From Pontixanthobacter aquaemixtae (GTDB taxonomy: Bacteria; Pseudomonadota; Alphaproteobacteria; Sphingomonadales; Sphingomonadaceae), in NCBI RefSeq assembly GCF_009827395.1, contig NZ_WTYX01000001.1:646001-710000 (forward strand): DNA of 64,000 nucleotides. Direction: 5' to 3'. The translations under genes and the position numbers were made by a program. The notes below the pieces were generated by a model. That model did not search any database. It was not told the DNA's origin and saw only the letters and a list, made by a program, of their open reading frames with translations. This document shows positions 61,669-64,000 of this stretch, one piece after another (the stretch's first letter is position 1; the number at the start of each line of letters is the position of its first letter).

Positions 61669-64000
61669 ATGACTTTCAGGACACGTTACTTGTTGAGCTC
61701 GATGCTCGCCTTCCCGGCATTGGCTATCGGAGCATGCCCGGCAATGGCGCAGGATGCAGAAGACGGCGTCGCTGATGATGGCAATACGATCATCGTGACA
61801 GGCACCTATATCCGCGGTCAGACTGAAGACGGTTCACTGCCCGTTGAAGTGTACAGCACCGAAGAATTGAGCCAGCGGGGCATAGACAGCCCGCTCGAGC
61901 TGGTCCGCAGCTTGCCATCTGTTGGTACAACGCTGGGCGAGTCAAACCAGTATGCAGCCGGCGGCAGCCAAGGCGTGGGTTCGATCAACCTGCGCAATCT
62001 GGGCCGCGAACGGACGCTGGTGCTGATGAACGGACGGCGCTTCTTCAACGAGCCGGGGGACGGCGCATCGGATACCAACCTGATCCCGCTATTTGCTCTT
62101 GAACGTGTGGAGGTGCTCAAAGACGGCGCGTCAACAACCTATGGTTCTGATGCAATCGCCGGGGTCGCCAACTTCGTAACCCGCAAGAATTTTTCCGGTA
62201 TCGAAGTCGGCGGCAACTATCAGTTTGTCGATGGCTCTGACGGCAATTGGCAGGCCAGCATCCTTGCCGGTCAAGACTTTGGCGATGCAAACATCATGGT
62301 TGGGTTCGGCTATCAGAAGCGGAGCGAACTCGACACTCTGGAGCGCAGCTTCACCCAGCGACCTTACGAAGTTAACCCATCGGGCTGGTCGTTCCTGTCC
62401 GATGCCGGCACCTACATTCCGAAGCTCGGCCCGATCACGCTTGGCCCTGCGGGGACTTCGCTTGGGCTGGGGGTCGACGGCCAGCTTGATGGTGCTTGCG
62501 AAGCCGTCGGCGGCCTCGCGGGCGTATTCCCGTCGGGTGCATCGAGCTTTCCGGTGTGCCGTTACACCTACATTCCCTTTGTGAACCTGATCGAGGAAGA
62601 AAACCGCTATCAGGCTTTCGCGCAACTGGATGTCGATCTGTCCGACAGTTTGCGGTTCGTCGCCGATGCGCTCTATTCGCATACGGATGTGCCGCAGCTG
62701 GGCTATTCGCCCAGCTATCCACCAACATCGGGCCCGCGCGGTCCGGGTACTGCGCAGGCATTCTTTGTGCCCCGGTCCAATCCGGGCTTCGATACGTTTC
62801 TTACGCAGACATTCCCGACCGGTTCGCCTGCTTTTTTCGCCAGCTACGCGAGCATACTGTTTAGCCGCCCATTTGCGCTGACGGGCAACCCGCTGGACGA
62901 TCAAGGTTCGGGTGAGGGCGCCGCATTTAACGATGCATGGCGCGTTACTGCCGGTTTCGAGAAGGAATTCGGCGGGAACTTCAAGGGCGAGCTATACACC
63001 ACCTATCTGCGCAGCGCCCGTGAAGCCTATTCCTTCGACATCATCGGCGACCGCCTCCAGCGCGCCTTGAACGGGCTGGGCGGGCCGAATTGTACCGGCA
63101 CGACACCGGGTGCAAATGGATGCCTGTACTTCAACCCGTTCCTTAACTCGCGCCCCGGAAATCCGGCGCTTGGTCTCGATAATCCCAGCTATGTGCCGGG
63201 CAACGAGAACAATCCCGACGTGATCGAATGGTTCAGAGCCAGAAACGGCACGGCTGCGCGGGAAGAGCTGTTTGTAACCGATCTGGTTTTCAGCGGTGAA
63301 TTCGAATTGGGTATTCCGGTCTCATACGCATTTGGTGGTCAGTACCGGAAAAGCACCTTTGTCACCCGTCCACTCAATGATTTCAGCGATCCGGATGCTT
63401 ATCCGTGCGCGCTGGAGGGCGACACGAGCTGTCTTGATGATCCCAATGACAACAACTTCCCGACCGGTGCGTTCATCTTCCTTGGCCAATATCCTGCGGC
63501 CAACCTGTCGCAAGACGTATACGCCTTGTTCGCAGAGGTTCAGGCCGAACCGATTGAAGGATTGGAACTCAACGCGGCAATCCGGTTCGAAGATTACGGC
63601 GGCAGCGTGGGATCGACGATCAATCCGAAATTCACCGCGCGCTGGCAACTGACCGATTGGCTCGCCCTGCGCGGATCGATTGGTGACACTTTCCGCGGTC
63701 CGTTGCCGGGGGACCTGACCCCTGTCGGCGCAAGCGCGGTTGCAGGTATCGATGTTCTGGGCAACAACTTCAAGGCAACAGATTCAGGCGGCAACCCGAA
63801 CCTGAAACCGGAAACGGCCCTTACTTACAATGTCGGCGCGATCATCCAGAGCAGTGGTTTCACGCTGACAGCGGACTTCTGGAACTATGAATTCGAAGGC
63901 CGGTTTACCGACCTTCCGATCCAGGCAATCGCGGCGCAAGTCGCACCCGGCGGAACCGATGGCCAGCAATCTGTAAACTGCGCCAGCCCGTTTACGCAGT
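61669..64000 (+). CDS. TonB-dependent outer-membrane receptor, 3' end outside window
   Basis: A signal peptide (cleavage near AMA, residue 27), a TonB-box-like IIVTGTYIRG (41-50), a plug domain with RTLVLMNGRR and VEVLKDGASTTYGSDA, and the start of a beta barrel; 777 codons are visible without a stop, so the 3' end lies beyond base 64000. The frame is open throughout. The layout (esterase-receptor) suggests outer-membrane uptake of the esterase substrate or product. It belongs to the large sphingomonad receptor class with long loops. GGAGAAATAGG precedes the ATG. Confidence 0.95.
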   Translation, partial: MTFRTRYLLSSMLAFPALAIGACPAMAQDAEDGVADDGNTIIVTGTYIRGQTEDGSLPVEVYSTEELSQRGIDSPLELVRSLPSVGTTLGESNQYAAGGSQGVGSINLRNLGRERTLVLMNGRRFFNEPGDGASDTNLIPLFALERVEVLKDGASTTYGSDAIAGVANFVTRKNFSGIEVGGNYQFVDGSDGNWQASILAGQDFGDANIMVGFGYQKRSELDTLERSFTQRPYEVNPSGWSFLSDAGTYIPKLGPITLGPAGTSLGLGVDGQLDGACEAVGGLAGVFPSGASSFPVCRYTYIPFVNLIEEENRYQAFAQLDVDLSDSLRFVADALYSHTDVPQLGYSPSYPPTSGPRGPGTAQAFFVPRSNPGFDTFLTQTFPTGSPAFFASYASILFSRPFALTGNPLDDQGSGEGAAFNDAWRVTAGFEKEFGGNFKGELYTTYLRSAREAYSFDIIGDRLQRALNGLGGPNCTGTTPGANGCLYFNPFLNSRPGNPALGLDNPSYVPGNENNPDVIEWFRARNGTAAREELFVTDLVFSGEFELGIPVSYAFGGQYRKSTFVTRPLNDFSDPDAYPCALEGDTSCLDDPNDNNFPTGAFIFLGQYPAANLSQDVYALFAEVQAEPIEGLELNAAIRFEDYGGSVGSTINPKFTARWQLTDWLALRGSIGDTFRGPLPGDLTPVGASAVAGIDVLGNNFKATDSGGNPNLKPETALTYNVGAIIQSSGFTLTADFWNYEFEGRFTDLPIQAIAAQVAPGGTDGQQSVNCASPFTQ

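Noticed and set aside
1-64000. CRISPR arrays, rRNA genes, insertion sequences or prophage
   Set aside because: No regularly spaced repeats, rRNA segments, transposase or phage structural genes were found; the repeats present are single palindromic elements.

Overview
This window is chromosomal DNA of an alphaproteobacterium, most likely a sphingomonad of the Erythrobacter/Altererythrobacter group (Sphingomonadales). The reasons are the gene families and their order, two large TonB-dependent receptors, and a bam/fab cluster with no lipid A genes (lpxD, lpxA, lpxB), as expected for bacteria that use glycosphingolipids in place of LPS. No rRNA, insertion sequence, phage gene or CRISPR array is visible.

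Positions 1-12500: the 3' part of lon, then HU, a lipoprotein, the rRNA methylase RlmB, tRNA-Tyr, a TonB-dependent receptor, a KAS III-type condensing enzyme, the phosphatidylethanolamine pair psd-pssA, a small membrane protein, and rpsB-tsf. Positions 12887-23700: a metallophosphoesterase opposed to the classical envelope/translation run pyrH-frr-uppS-cdsA-dxr-rseP-bamA-ompH-fabZ, then a repeat-rich gap and rpmE. Positions 23700-31300: MOSC and prolyl-4-hydroxylase-type genes, tRNA-His, a Leu/Phe/Val-type dehydrogenase, and a tightly overlapped cytochrome c maturation operon ccmCDEFGHI.

Positions 31400-51400: kup; a minus-strand dapF-mtaB-ftsY-yciB operon; a GGDEF-EAL protein; an EVE-domain protein; an LplT-like transporter; pgsA; a PilZ protein; oxyR overlapping rnd; a lipoprotein; aspS; a TPR protein; acpP-fabF-mltG; a 2'-5' RNA ligase-like gene whose start codon is a puzzle; and tRNA-Met.

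Positions 51500-64000 look accessory and catabolic. Two secreted type B carboxylesterases and a TonB-dependent receptor (cut by the window end) flank a five-gene minus-strand operon (thioesterase, aminoglycoside-phosphotransferase-fold protein, two SDRs, VOC protein). That operon diverges from an amidohydrolase gene, and two TetR-type regulators follow. One of these regulators carries an extra N-terminal domain. A plausible reading is uptake, ester cleavage, oxidation and CoA-linked breakdown of an unidentified hydrophobic ester or lactone under TetR control. This is the best candidate here for an undescribed system.

Several small palindromic repeat families sit between genes. One lies in frame inside the signal-peptide region of ccmH.
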